From Ignavibacteriota bacterium (GTDB lineage Bacteria > Bacteroidota > Ignavibacteria > Kapaibacteriales > UBA2268): a DNA stretch of 50,627 nucleotides. Of the stretch, positions 8,559-16,405 are shown piece after piece (positions within the stretch are counted from its first letter, which is position 1; every line of letters starts with the position of its first letter). Location of the stretch: positions 1-50,627 of the forward strand of contig JAGXGG010000040.1 in the NCBI GenBank assembly GCA_024636855.1, written 5' to 3'. Position numbers and translations under genes: made by a program. The notes under the pieces were generated by a model that ran no database searches, was not told where the DNA came from, and saw only the letters and a list, made by a program, of their open reading frames with translations.

Positions 8559-10415
8559 ATGAAATTAGCTGAAGTACTTGATAAATTAAACTCATTGGAG
8601 AAATTATCTTTTATTAAAATTCTTGATAATATTAGGGGGAATTTAACTACAAATAATAAAAAATTAGATAAAATATTATCTACTATTGATGAGTCGGGTC
8701 TTAAAAATGCTGACAGTGTACTCATCTCAGAGTTATTTGACTTTTTAGAAGAAGAATTTGTAAGAACAATTAAGTCTGAATTTGTCAATATCTCTTCTCA
8801 ATTAGATTTCTTAATTGACATCATTATTAGAGATGGTAACTGTGTGATGAGGCAGGAATGGTTCTCACAACTTTACAATTCTGAATTAAAAAAAATAAAA
8901 AAGAAATCACTAGATTTAAACAACGAGCTTGAAAACGAAAAATCAAATTTAACTGAGGTTAAGAAAAGGGATTATAATATATATAAATCATGCGTTCATA
9001 CTGCATATAATAATGATATTACGAACAACAGAGATTCAGTAATAACAAATGATGAATTATCAATCTTACTCACACTATCTGAAAAATTAGAATTATCTCA
9101 AGAAGAAATAAAACTAATAAACTATACAATTGTGACACCTCAACCAGCAGATGTCGAAACAGTTATAAATAATTTAAAGAATATTGGTGTTATTTTCTTT
9201 TCAAAAAAGAATAATACTATATATGTAGCCGATGAAGTAGTTCGTATCCTTAGAAAAATACGTGGTAAACAAATAGCCGACAAATATTTAAGAAGGATTC
9301 TTAAGCTTTTAAGTGAGCCTAAAGTTAATGTTATTTGCAGAAATTATAATTTAGATACAAAGTTAAGTTATGAAGAAAAAATAAGAAGTATAATCAATGA
9401 AGGTATCTCCTTTAAACATTTAATGACTGAAGGGATTCATAAAGGGGCTATAAACTTAACTGATAAAAAGAAGTTTTTGAATGATTTCTGGAATAAAAGT
9501 TTAATCCAAAGCGGTACATTAAAGGGTGTGACTGTTGAAGAAAAAATTGATTCATTAATTGATTATTTTAATCAAGTCGAAAAAGATGAGAAAGTAGGAA
9601 TATCAATTGATGGATATGAAAGACTAATAATAGATTTAGCTGATTCAATACCCAAATTAAATGGTACTTTAAAAAGAATATTTGAACTTCAAGATGAGAA
9701 TGTTATTGATAGTGCTTTATTACTAGATTACAATATAAAACCCAGAGACGTTTTAGATATTCTTGAATCTACTGAAATTGCAAAGTTTTGTGAGAAAAAG
9801 GAAATTTCAACTAGAGGAAATGAATTTGAGAATATTCTAAAAGAATATAAAGATTATGATAACCTCTTTTTGGAAAATTATGTAAGTATAGGATTAAGAG
9901 ATTTAAATACTTTAAAAGCAAACGGATTAAAGATTTCTGAAAGTGAAATTGGATTAAAATTCGAAGAATTAACAAGAACTATTTTCTCGCAACTTGGATT
10001 TAATGTTGATGATTTAGTCAAGAAAGAAATAGATACTAGAAAAGACAAAATTGATATTTTTATAAATTTAGGTAATAGAGAGCTAATTCTAGTCGAATGT
10101 AAATCCGTAAAAGAATCTGGATATAACAAATTCAGTAGTGTCTCAAGACAAATGAAAGCTTATGCTGAAGCAGCAAATAAAAATGGATATAGAATAGTCA
10201 AGTCACTGTTGGTTGCCCCTGACTTTAGTGATGAATTTATTAATGATACAAATGATGAATTTGAATTAAATCTATCTTTAATAAGAGCTTCAACTTTATT
10301 AAAAATTCTTGATGCTTTTAAAAGTGCTAAAAAGCATAAAATATTCCCGTATAAACTTCTTATGAGAGATGTCGTAATTGATGAGGATAGAATAATAAAA
10401 GCAATAAGTAAGTAA
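8559..10415 (+). CDS. PD-(D/E)XK nuclease-like protein, possible defence enzyme
   Basis: A 618-residue soluble protein. The first ~450 residues are mostly helical and match nothing I recognise. The C-terminal ~170 residues look like a Mrr-type restriction endonuclease fold: a helix GLKFEELTRTIFSQLGF, then Asp499 in KIDIFI, then Glu513-Cys-Lys515 in LVECKSVK, followed by a helix with Q/R side chains (SSVSRQMKAYAEAA). This D-x13-ExK spacing fits the catalytic triad of PD-(D/E)XK nucleases. The gene is AT-rich even for this genome, is flanked by genes of other orientation, and sits next to a toxin-antitoxin remnant and repeats. That context suggests horizontal acquisition and phage or plasmid defence. 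No methyltransferase is nearby, so a classical type II system is unlikely. Confidence 0.7.
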   Translation: MKLAEVLDKLNSLEKLSFIKILDNIRGNLTTNNKKLDKILSTIDESGLKNADSVLISELFDFLEEEFVRTIKSEFVNISSQLDFLIDIIIRDGNCVMRQEWFSQLYNSELKKIKKKSLDLNNELENEKSNLTEVKKRDYNIYKSCVHTAYNNDITNNRDSVITNDELSILLTLSEKLELSQEEIKLINYTIVTPQPADVETVINNLKNIGVIFFSKKNNTIYVADEVVRILRKIRGKQIADKYLRRILKLLSEPKVNVICRNYNLDTKLSYEEKIRSIINEGISFKHLMTEGIHKGAINLTDKKKFLNDFWNKSLIQSGTLKGVTVEEKIDSLIDYFNQVEKDEKVGISIDGYERLIIDLADSIPKLNGTLKRIFELQDENVIDSALLLDYNIKPRDVLDILESTEIAKFCEKKEISTRGNEFENILKEYKDYDNLFLENYVSIGLRDLNTLKANGLKISESEIGLKFEELTRTIFSQLGFNVDDLVKKEIDTRKDKIDIFINLGNRELILVECKSVKESGYNKFSSVSRQMKAYAEAANKNGYRIVKSLLVAPDFSDEFINDTNDEFELNLSLIRASTLLKILDAFKSAKKHKIFPYKLLMRDVVIDEDRIIKAISK

Positions 10416-10445
10416 TACATTGAATTGAAAAATTAATCTTAACAT

Positions 10446-10506
10446 ATTGTCGTTGGCTTCAGCCTACGGATAGAAATCATACTCAAAACACTAGGACTTT
10501 AGTCCC
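10446..10506 (+). repeat. 61-bp palindromic repeat, copy 1
   Basis: The segment contains two hairpin-forming halves: a CGTTGGCTTCAGCCTACG-like arm and GGACTTTAGTCC. It matches the segment at 11161-11221 at all but four of 61 positions. This copy's first palindrome is imperfect. It looks like a REP/RAYT-associated type of intergenic repeat and lies 30 bases after the nuclease-like gene. Confidence 0.85.
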
Positions 10507-10522
10507 GTGTTATATCAATCTA

Positions 10523-10801
10523 TTAGGTATCCAATGTACTCGGATCTTTTCTATTTGCATAAAATGAAATTATCTCGATAGTTTCAGAATTTACTTTGTA
10601 ATAAAGAGTATTATACTTCATTATTACAGCTCTTCTTATTTCGGGATATTTTTGACTGCTAGGAAATATAAGCGGATTGTTACAGATTAGTTGTAAAGTA
10701 GATTCTAGTTTGAGTGAAAGCTTTTTTATTTCTTTAGGTGTGAAGTTTGCTTCAGATAAGAATAAGTGGTATTCAATTCAATTAGTGCATTTGACGACCA
10801 C
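10523..10801 (-). pseudogene. Decayed RelE/ParE-family toxin
   Basis: Reading this strand gives a 92-residue frame that ends IEIISFYANRKDPSTLDT and contains NNPLIFPSSQKYPEIRRAVI and KYNTLYYKV, the hallmarks of Bacteroidota RelE/ParE ribonuclease toxins. Two lesions are visible. There is no ATG; the only upstream candidate is GTG at 10799-10801, just after the antitoxin stop. And codon 8 is TGA (10778-10780). No alternative in-frame ATG, GTG or TTG lies between that stop and the conserved core. The antitoxin upstream is intact. The toxin is therefore probably inactive, unless the lesions are sequence errors. Confidence 0.72.
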
Positions 10802-10807
10802 TTTATA

Positions 10808-11035
10808 TTATAAGTACTCTTCATATACTTTTCTAGCTTCATTGTGCGAGACTAATTTACCTTCTTTTATGTCTTTCAAACCATTTTGAATTGATTTTTT
10901 CTCTTCACTTGATATGCTTTCCCACCAATCCTTATTGCTCTTATCTCTGAGAGAAATTAAGTCCTTCAGAGCATTCTCATCTTCCAAGGTGGTCAACCAT
11001 TGTATTAGTTCTATTTTTATATTTTCTATGTTCAT
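10808..11035 (-). CDS. Antitoxin of a type II toxin-antitoxin pair
   Basis: The 75-residue acidic, helical protein begins MNIENIKIELIQWLTTLED. It contains WWESISSEEKKSIQNGL and ends with LVSHNEARKVYEEYL. This layout is that of the small addiction-module antitoxins found before RelE/ParE toxins in Bacteroidota. Its stop lies 6 bases before the reading frame of the decayed toxin, as expected for such an operon. Since the toxin looks dead, this may be a surviving orphan antitoxin, able to neutralise related incoming toxins. Confidence 0.78.
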   Translation of the reverse strand: MNIENIKIELIQWLTTLEDENALKDLISLRDKSNKDWWESISSEEKKSIQNGLKDIKEGKLVSHNEARKVYEEYL

Positions 11036-11160
11036 TTTCTAATAACTCTTAATTGGACTCATTAAAATTACGAATAAATATTCTATTGACAAATAATTAG
11101 CCGAACAAACTATAATTCTAATCGGTTAAAGCTCGAAATTAATGGTTTAATATTAGATGT

Positions 11161-11221
11161 ATTGCCGTTGGCTTTAGCCAACGGATAGAAAGCATACTCA
11201 AAACACTAGGACTTTAGTCCC
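11161..11221 (+). repeat. 61-bp palindromic repeat, copy 2
   Basis: This copy has a perfect palindrome CCGTTGGC-TTTA-GCCAACGG at 11165-11184 and a second one, GGACTTTAGTCC, at 11209-11220. It differs from the copy at 10446-10506 at four positions. The two copies lie in the same orientation on either side of the antitoxin/toxin remnant. Confidence 0.87.
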
Positions 11222-11284
11222 ATTTCTATTCAACTCCTAGTGGTGTTGTTGTGTGTTTGCTTAACATCATTTGCTACTAATGTT

Positions 11285-11301
11285 GAACTACTCCGTAGTT
11301 C
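11285..11301 (+). repeat. Short perfect hairpin
   Basis: GAACTAC and GTAGTTC flank a 3-base loop (TCC). The stem is not followed by a T run, so it is probably part of a REP-like repeat and not a terminator. Confidence 0.5.
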
Positions 11302-11623
11302 TCCTGGATCCTTCACTACGTTCAGGATAGACGTGGCTTTACTTCGACAAGACTCAGCACAAGTGTGTTAAAATAAATAATCTGTGGGATCCTAAAATCC
11401 GATTAATCTGTGATGGTTGCTGTGTGTTGTCAAAGTACTGACACAATGTGATTACCACGTCGCTTCGCACCTCCTAATGACATGGTTACAAAGAAGATTT
11501 GATGATATAGAGAAGTACCCAAAGATATAAAGAGATAAGCCATCCCTTCGGCTCTGAAACTAAATTTATAAATAATTGTATTATATCTAAGATTGTTTTT
11601 AATTTAGTAGTTATCATATTTTT

Positions 11624-11632
11624 AGGAGGGGG
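11624..11632 (+). promoter_or_regulatory. Strong Shine-Dalgarno site
   Basis: AGGAGGGGG lies about 5 bases before the ATG at 11637. Most genes in this window lack such a strong site, so it both fixes this start and stands out. Confidence 0.75.
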
Positions 11633-11636
11633 AGAA

Positions 11637-12290
11637 ATGAAAAGAATATTTATACTTATTACATTACTTTTATTATCTACATTATTATTTACTTCTTGTA
11701 TTAGCAGGACTGTGAATATGACCTCTTATACTCACCCAAATTACTTTGGTAAGACATATCAAAAGGTTTGTGTACTAGTCGAAGGACGTACTCTAGCCGA
11801 ACGAAAATTCTACGAAAAAATAATTGTAAGTTCATTCAGAGATAATGGAACATTCGCTACAGAAGGGTCTGTACTATTTCCGCCACTCGAAGATTGGACA
11901 GAAGAATATTACAATACCGTATTGAACAAAAATGGCTATGATGCATTTTTATTAGTAACTTTGTCAGAAGAAGTTGTGCGAGATGAACTAATTCCAAGAG
12001 TTGTCACTAACACTCAAACGAAAGTTGATAATGACACAACAAAGAAGAATACTAAGACGACTACTTCCGTTTCTACTCACAAGGAAATGCAAAGAATACT
12101 TGAGATAGAAATGCAAATGCAGATGAAGATAATTGATGTGAAAAACAATCAACTCTCTTGGCAAGGGGAAAGTGTGAAGTACAAAGACGGTGAAGTAGGT
12201 ATGTACCAATTCGGTAATAGAATAAGCTACTTAGCCGAAGATTTAGTATTAGATTTGCAAAATAAAAACCATTTGAAGATTTATGATTAG
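11637..12290 (+). CDS. Lipoprotein of unknown function
   Basis: The 217 residues begin with a lipoprotein signal peptide ending LLFTSCISR (Cys at about residue 22). The mature part contains an alternating strand/helix pattern (YQKVCVLVEG, YDAFLLVTLSE), a Thr/Lys-rich linker (TTKKNTKTTTS) and a C-terminal amphipathic strand-helix region. It resembles small secreted proteins of the DUF4136 kind only in layout. It is the first gene of a plus-strand run: its last 8 bases overlap the start of the mannose-1-phosphate guanylyltransferase gene, which hints at a cell-envelope or polysaccharide role. This is inference only. Confidence 0.75.
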   Translation: MKRIFILITLLLLSTLLFTSCISRTVNMTSYTHPNYFGKTYQKVCVLVEGRTLAERKFYEKIIVSSFRDNGTFATEGSVLFPPLEDWTEEYYNTVLNKNGYDAFLLVTLSEEVVRDELIPRVVTNTQTKVDNDTTKKNTKTTTSVSTHKEMQRILEIEMQMQMKIIDVKNNQLSWQGESVKYKDGEVGMYQFGNRISYLAEDLVLDLQNKNHLKIYD

Positions 12291-13350
12291 AAACGTAGTG
12301 ATTATGGCTGGTGGCTCTGGTGAGCGATTTTGGCCTTTAAGCAGAAAAAATAAACCCAAACAATTATTAGAGCTGACTTCGTCCGGAAAAGTAATGATAG
12401 CAGAGGCTATAGACAGAGTAGCGCCGATGATAGATTATGATAATATATATATCATAACAGGTGAGCATCTGAAAAAGCCAATAGAAGATGCACTCCCACA
12501 GCTCCCCAAAGAGAATATAATAGCTGAACCAGCTAAGAGAAATACAGCTCCTTGTCTCGCACTAGCGGCTGGAATATTAGCTAATAAACACATAGGCAAA
12601 GAGCAATCTATTGCTGTTTTAACTGCAGATCAGATAATAGAGCCAGAAGAAAACTTTCGTAATACTATCTCCAAAGCTCTTGATTATGTGGAGGAACACG
12701 GAGTTATCTCGACTATCGGTATTGTTCCGGATAGAGCTGAAACTGGCTATGGATATATAGAAACCGGCAATAAATTGAACGATGATGAAATCGGGATTTA
12801 CGAGGTTGTTAGCTTCAAGGAAAAGCCGAACGAAGCAACAGCAGAGCAGTACTTTTCGTCTGGTAAATATCTTTGGAATAGTGGTATGTTCTTCTACAGA
12901 CTAGACACTTTTATAGATGAGATGAAGCTAAATGCTCCTGAAATAGGCAGCAAAATAGAGCAATTAACTGAATCTAATCCAGATATGAGAAACGTATTCG
13001 AATCGTTTGCTGGTATTTCGATTGATTATGCTCTAATGGAAAAAACTAAGAAAGCCGTGGTTACTGAAGCTAATTTCCATTGGGATGATTTGGGTGCTTT
13101 CGATGCTCTAGATAGAGTAAATAATACAGATGGAAATGGCAATATAATCAAAGGAAACGTAGTGGCTATTAATTGTAAAGATTCGATTATAATAAACTCT
13201 TCTGATAGATTAGCTACTGCTTACGGATTATGCAATACAGTGCTTATACAGACAGAAGACTCCGTTATGAGTTGCTATAAGAAAGATGCTCAGCATGTAA
13301 AACAAATAGTCGATGCTATGAAAGCAAAAGGATTAGAAGGGTATTTATAA
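12283..13350 (+). CDS. manC: Mannose-1-phosphate guanylyltransferase
   Basis: The enzyme makes GDP-mannose from mannose-1-phosphate and GTP, for polysaccharide and O-antigen building blocks. The 355-residue protein has the nucleotidyltransferase signature AGGSGERFWPLSRKNKPKQ near residue 8, then LTADQII, the FKEKP sugar-binding motif, and WNSGMFFYR. It is the short GMP form, without the phosphomannose isomerase domain of AlgA/ManC fusions. It overlaps the upstream lipoprotein gene by 8 bases and the hutI gene by one base (TAATG). Confidence 0.93.
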   Translation: MIRNVVIMAGGSGERFWPLSRKNKPKQLLELTSSGKVMIAEAIDRVAPMIDYDNIYIITGEHLKKPIEDALPQLPKENIIAEPAKRNTAPCLALAAGILANKHIGKEQSIAVLTADQIIEPEENFRNTISKALDYVEEHGVISTIGIVPDRAETGYGYIETGNKLNDDEIGIYEVVSFKEKPNEATAEQYFSSGKYLWNSGMFFYRLDTFIDEMKLNAPEIGSKIEQLTESNPDMRNVFESFAGISIDYALMEKTKKAVVTEANFHWDDLGAFDALDRVNNTDGNGNIIKGNVVAINCKDSIIINSSDRLATAYGLCNTVLIQTEDSVMSCYKKDAQHVKQIVDAMKAKGLEGYL

Positions 13351-14594
13351 TGGCAATTTTATTCAAGAATATTAGCTCACTAGTTACTGTGAATAGCGAT
13401 GGTGCTCTCTATAAAATAGGTGAGCAAATGCAAGATATTGGTGAGATAAAGAACGGTGCGATGATAGTTTCGGACGTTATAGAGTGGATAGGCGAAACTA
13501 GTGATTTGGGCAATATAATAGAACACTATAATATAGATAAAGAAATAGATTTGAAAGGGAAGACAGTACTACCTGGATTAGTTGACTCACATACTCACGT
13601 TGTTTTTGGTGGGAATAGAAGTGCAGAATTCGGTATGCGATTGCGTGGTGCTACTTATGCAGATATAGCAGAAGCTGGAGGTGGAATACAAACCACAGTC
13701 AACGCAACCAGAAAAGCCAGTGTAGAAGAACTAGCCGATGTGGGGAAAACACTTGCTATGTCAGCGGCTAGATATGGTACAACTTCTATGGAAGTGAAAT
13801 CAGGTTATAGCCTGACAGTAGAAGGGGAGATAAAGCAACTAGAGGCTATTCGTCATCTTAGCGAGAGTTTACCACTCCGAATAACTCCCACATTTATGGG
13901 GGCTCACGATTTCCCAAAGGAATTAAAAAACGATAGAAACGCATACATAGACCAAATAGTAAATGAAATGCTACCCTATATTTCAGAGAATAAACTCGCT
14001 GAATTCAACGATGTATTCGTAGATAAGGGATATTATACAACAGCTGAGGGAACAAGAGTACTAGAAGCAGGAAAAGAATACGGACTAATGCCCAAAGCAC
14101 ACTGCGACGAGCTAGCCGATGTAGGAGCTGCCACTATGGCTGCAAATGCTGGAGCTATCTCAGCTGACCATCTGCTATTCGTATCAGATGAGGGTATTGA
14201 TAATCTGAAAAATGCAGGAACAGTTGCGGGTCTTTTACCAGGAACAGCTTACTTCATCAAAATGCCTTATGCTCCTGCTAGAAAATTAATAGATTCGGGT
14301 GTGATAACTGCTATAGCTACGGATTGCAATCCTGGTTCATGCTTTACGGAAAATATGCAGACTATTATGTCCCTATCAGTTATCAATATGGGGATGACAG
14401 CCGAAGAAGCTATAAGTGCAGCAACTATAAATGGTGCATACTCTATTCGGAAGTCAAACGAAGTAGGTAGTTTAGAAGTTGGAAAAAAAGCAGACTTTAT
14501 TGTTTGCAATTGTACTGATTATGTCGATATTTTTTACCATTTTGGTATTAATCATGTTGATCAAACATGGATAAACGGAAAACAAATTATTTAG
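13350..14594 (+). CDS. hutI: Imidazolonepropionase
   Basis: A metal-dependent amidohydrolase that opens 4-imidazolone-5-propionate to N-formimino-glutamate in histidine breakdown. The 414 residues show DSHTH at 79-83 (metal ligands), VFGGNRSAEF and GATYADIAEAGGGI, characteristic of HutI, plus ATDCNPGS near the C-terminus for the last metal ligand. HutH, HutU and HutG are not in the window, so the rest of the pathway must lie elsewhere or be absent. It is translationally coupled to manC by a TAATG overlap, although the two genes have no metabolic link. Confidence 0.94.
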   Translation: MAILFKNISSLVTVNSDGALYKIGEQMQDIGEIKNGAMIVSDVIEWIGETSDLGNIIEHYNIDKEIDLKGKTVLPGLVDSHTHVVFGGNRSAEFGMRLRGATYADIAEAGGGIQTTVNATRKASVEELADVGKTLAMSAARYGTTSMEVKSGYSLTVEGEIKQLEAIRHLSESLPLRITPTFMGAHDFPKELKNDRNAYIDQIVNEMLPYISENKLAEFNDVFVDKGYYTTAEGTRVLEAGKEYGLMPKAHCDELADVGAATMAANAGAISADHLLFVSDEGIDNLKNAGTVAGLLPGTAYFIKMPYAPARKLIDSGVITAIATDCNPGSCFTENMQTIMSLSVINMGMTAEEAISAATINGAYSIRKSNEVGSLEVGKKADFIVCNCTDYVDIFYHFGINHVDQTWINGKQII

Positions 14595-14601
14595 GTTTAA
14601 T

Positions 14602-15660
14602 ATGAAATTTATAAGTTTACTCTTTTTAACAGCAGTTTTACTTTCATTCAATGCTAATGCTGAAGATTTATCTTCATTAATCAATGAAGATTACAAAGCA
14701 TATAGTGATAGTTTAGAAAATAATATAACTTCTTTTACTTATCTGGATGATGATGGTAGTTACAAGACTTACTTACTTAGTAGTCAAGAATCTGATAATA
14801 ATAACCCAATTTTTCAGATTGGAAGTGTTTCGAAGCTTTTCACAGCTCATGCACTGAGCAATCTAGTAGTAAGTGGTGATTTGAAATTAACAACCAAAGT
14901 CAAAGATATTTTACCATTCGTAACTTTTAAAGATACGAACATAGCAAATATTACTTTGGTCCAACTGGCGAATCATTCATCAGGTTTACCTAGATTACCA
15001 GTTAATATTTTCGTTGGAATTACAGATTCGCTGCAACCATATCAGAACTACACTTCGGCAATGCTATATAATTTTTTAGCTACTTATGAGCTAGTAAGGG
15101 CACCCGGTAAATCTTATGAGTACTCGAATTTGGGATATGGATTATTAGGTAATATACTTGATACATATTTGACTAAGAATAAGAATACGACTTTGGAAAA
15201 GTATATCGAAAAGGAAATATTCGACAAAGCTGGTATGAAAGATACTGGTCTTGAGCTAAGTGCTTCTCAAAAAGGACGCGAGGTACAACCATATATAGAA
15301 AATTCACCTACTCCTGCATGGGAATTTGACGCATTGAAATGGGCAGGTGCATATTATAGCACTACTCCAGATTTAGCGAAATACTTGAATCAGTTCGTAA
15401 CTAAAACTCCTGTATTCGATAAAAAAGTTTTAGAGCTATCTAGAACAATCACATTCGAACCGAATCCTAAAATGCGTATGAGTTTGGGATGGCATATAAC
15501 TCCACTTGGTAGTAATACTGTTTACTGGCACAATGGTAATACTTATGGAAACGCTGCATTTATTGGTTTCACTTCCGCAGGTAAATTTGTAGCAGTTCTA
15601 TCTAACAGTAACAGAATATTAGACAGCTTTGCAGTTGATATATTGAACAGCATGAAATAA
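14602..15660 (+). CDS. Exported beta-lactamase-family serine hydrolase
   Basis: A 352-residue class C beta-lactamase/penicillin-binding-protein-like hydrolase. It has a signal peptide (MKFISLLFLTAVLLSFNANA) and the active-site motifs S75-V-S-K78 (SxxK), a YSN near residue 173, and HNG near residue 313 in place of the KTG box. The HNG form is common in EstB- and AmpH-like esterases, so an esterase or D-amino-acid peptidase is as likely as a true beta-lactamase. It follows hutI by 7 bases and is followed by a terminator hairpin. The substrate is not predictable. Confidence 0.85.
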   Translation: MKFISLLFLTAVLLSFNANAEDLSSLINEDYKAYSDSLENNITSFTYLDDDGSYKTYLLSSQESDNNNPIFQIGSVSKLFTAHALSNLVVSGDLKLTTKVKDILPFVTFKDTNIANITLVQLANHSSGLPRLPVNIFVGITDSLQPYQNYTSAMLYNFLATYELVRAPGKSYEYSNLGYGLLGNILDTYLTKNKNTTLEKYIEKEIFDKAGMKDTGLELSASQKGREVQPYIENSPTPAWEFDALKWAGAYYSTTPDLAKYLNQFVTKTPVFDKKVLELSRTITFEPNPKMRMSLGWHITPLGSNTVYWHNGNTYGNAAFIGFTSAGKFVAVLSNSNRILDSFAVDILNSMK

Positions 15661-15686
15661 AAAAACAAAAAATATATTCACTTAAT

Positions 15687-15723
15687 AAAATCTACTTTCA
15701 CTATATGAAACGTAGATTTTTTT
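15687..15723 (+). terminator. Rho-independent terminator after the serine hydrolase
   Basis: An AAATCTAC stem pairs with GTAGATTT across a loop of about 14 bases and is followed by a T run. It closes the plus-strand run that starts with the lipoprotein at 11.6 kb. Confidence 0.75.
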
Positions 15724-15835
15724 GTATCTATACTGTTAGTTTTATAATATTTATCGATTTAATACTACTAATATTAAAGAATTTATCATTATTTTGTGAC
15801 AAATAAGGAACATAACTGTTAATGTATTAAGAGCA

Positions 15836-16405
15836 ATGGGCAAAAATTATAATAACATATCGGATATTGAGCTCTACTATATGCTGAAAGGTTCTAAGTC
15901 AGAATCAAAGAACGCATTTGATGAGCTGTATAGAAGGCATTCTACGAATGTTTATACCTATTGCCGTAAAGTTTTGAATAATGACCCAATGGCTGAAGAT
16001 ATTTTCCAAGAGACGTTTACTAGGTTTTTTGAGGGTGCAAAGCAAGAAAGAGTAATGACCAATGTTTCTGGTTATCTTATAAAAATTGCTCGTAATCTTT
16101 GTCTCAACGAAAAATCAAAAAAGTACAATGACAAAGTCTCTTTGGATGATCTACAATTACCACATTACGATGTGAGCTATGGCAATAAGCAACTAAATGA
16201 ATTATTGCAAACAGCACTAGACGCATTGCCCAAAAAGTATCGTGAAGTAATTGTATTACGTGAATACTTAGATATGTCGTACAAAGAAATAGCAGAAGCC
16301 GTTGGTACTACTATGCCTGTTGTACGGATAAGAATATACAGAGCTAAAGGCAAAATCAGAGAGCTTTTAGCACCTTATTTTGAAGAAATGAAAGATTATA
16401 ATTAG
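15836..16405 (+). CDS. ECF-family RNA polymerase sigma factor
   Basis: A 189-residue sigma-70 factor of the extracytoplasmic-function type. Region 2 appears as AEDIFQETFTRFFEG and SGYLIKIARNLCLNE. Region 4 appears as LPKKYREVIVLREYLDMSYKEIAEAVGTT with the VRIRIYRAKGKIRELL recognition helix. It directs RNA polymerase to a small regulon. The next gene starts on the base after its stop and encodes a membrane protein that could be its anti-sigma partner. GGAAC at about 15808 in its upstream region resembles an ECF -35 box and may mean autoregulation, but I cannot show it. Confidence 0.93.
   Translation: MGKNYNNISDIELYYMLKGSKSESKNAFDELYRRHSTNVYTYCRKVLNNDPMAEDIFQETFTRFFEGAKQERVMTNVSGYLIKIARNLCLNEKSKKYNDKVSLDDLQLPHYDVSYGNKQLNELLQTALDALPKKYREVIVLREYLDMSYKEIAEAVGTTMPVVRIRIYRAKGKIRELLAPYFEEMKDYN

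Larger units (their letters stand above)
11036..11636. other. 600-bp gene-free region with small palindromes
   Basis: No coding frame is convincing here. The stretch holds the second 61-bp repeat, then a run of short inverted repeats. One is a perfect 7-bp stem GAACTAC/GTAGTTC at 11285-11301. Another is ATCCT/AGGAT around 11308-11328. Around 11450-11490 there is a less regular segment containing CCACGTCGCTTCGCAC. The look is that of accumulated REP-like or decayed mobile sequences. The promoter of the following lipoprotein should lie in the last 100 bases, but I cannot place its boxes. Confidence 0.6.

Noticed and set aside
11450-11490. GC-richer segment with a tRNA- or attachment-site look
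   Set aside because: I could not fold a cloverleaf or find a T-loop GTTCGANNC; it looks like part of a palindromic repeat.
14602-15660. True antibiotic-resistance beta-lactamase
   Set aside because: The family includes many esterases and peptidases, and the HNG motif replaces KTG; resistance cannot be claimed from the sequence.
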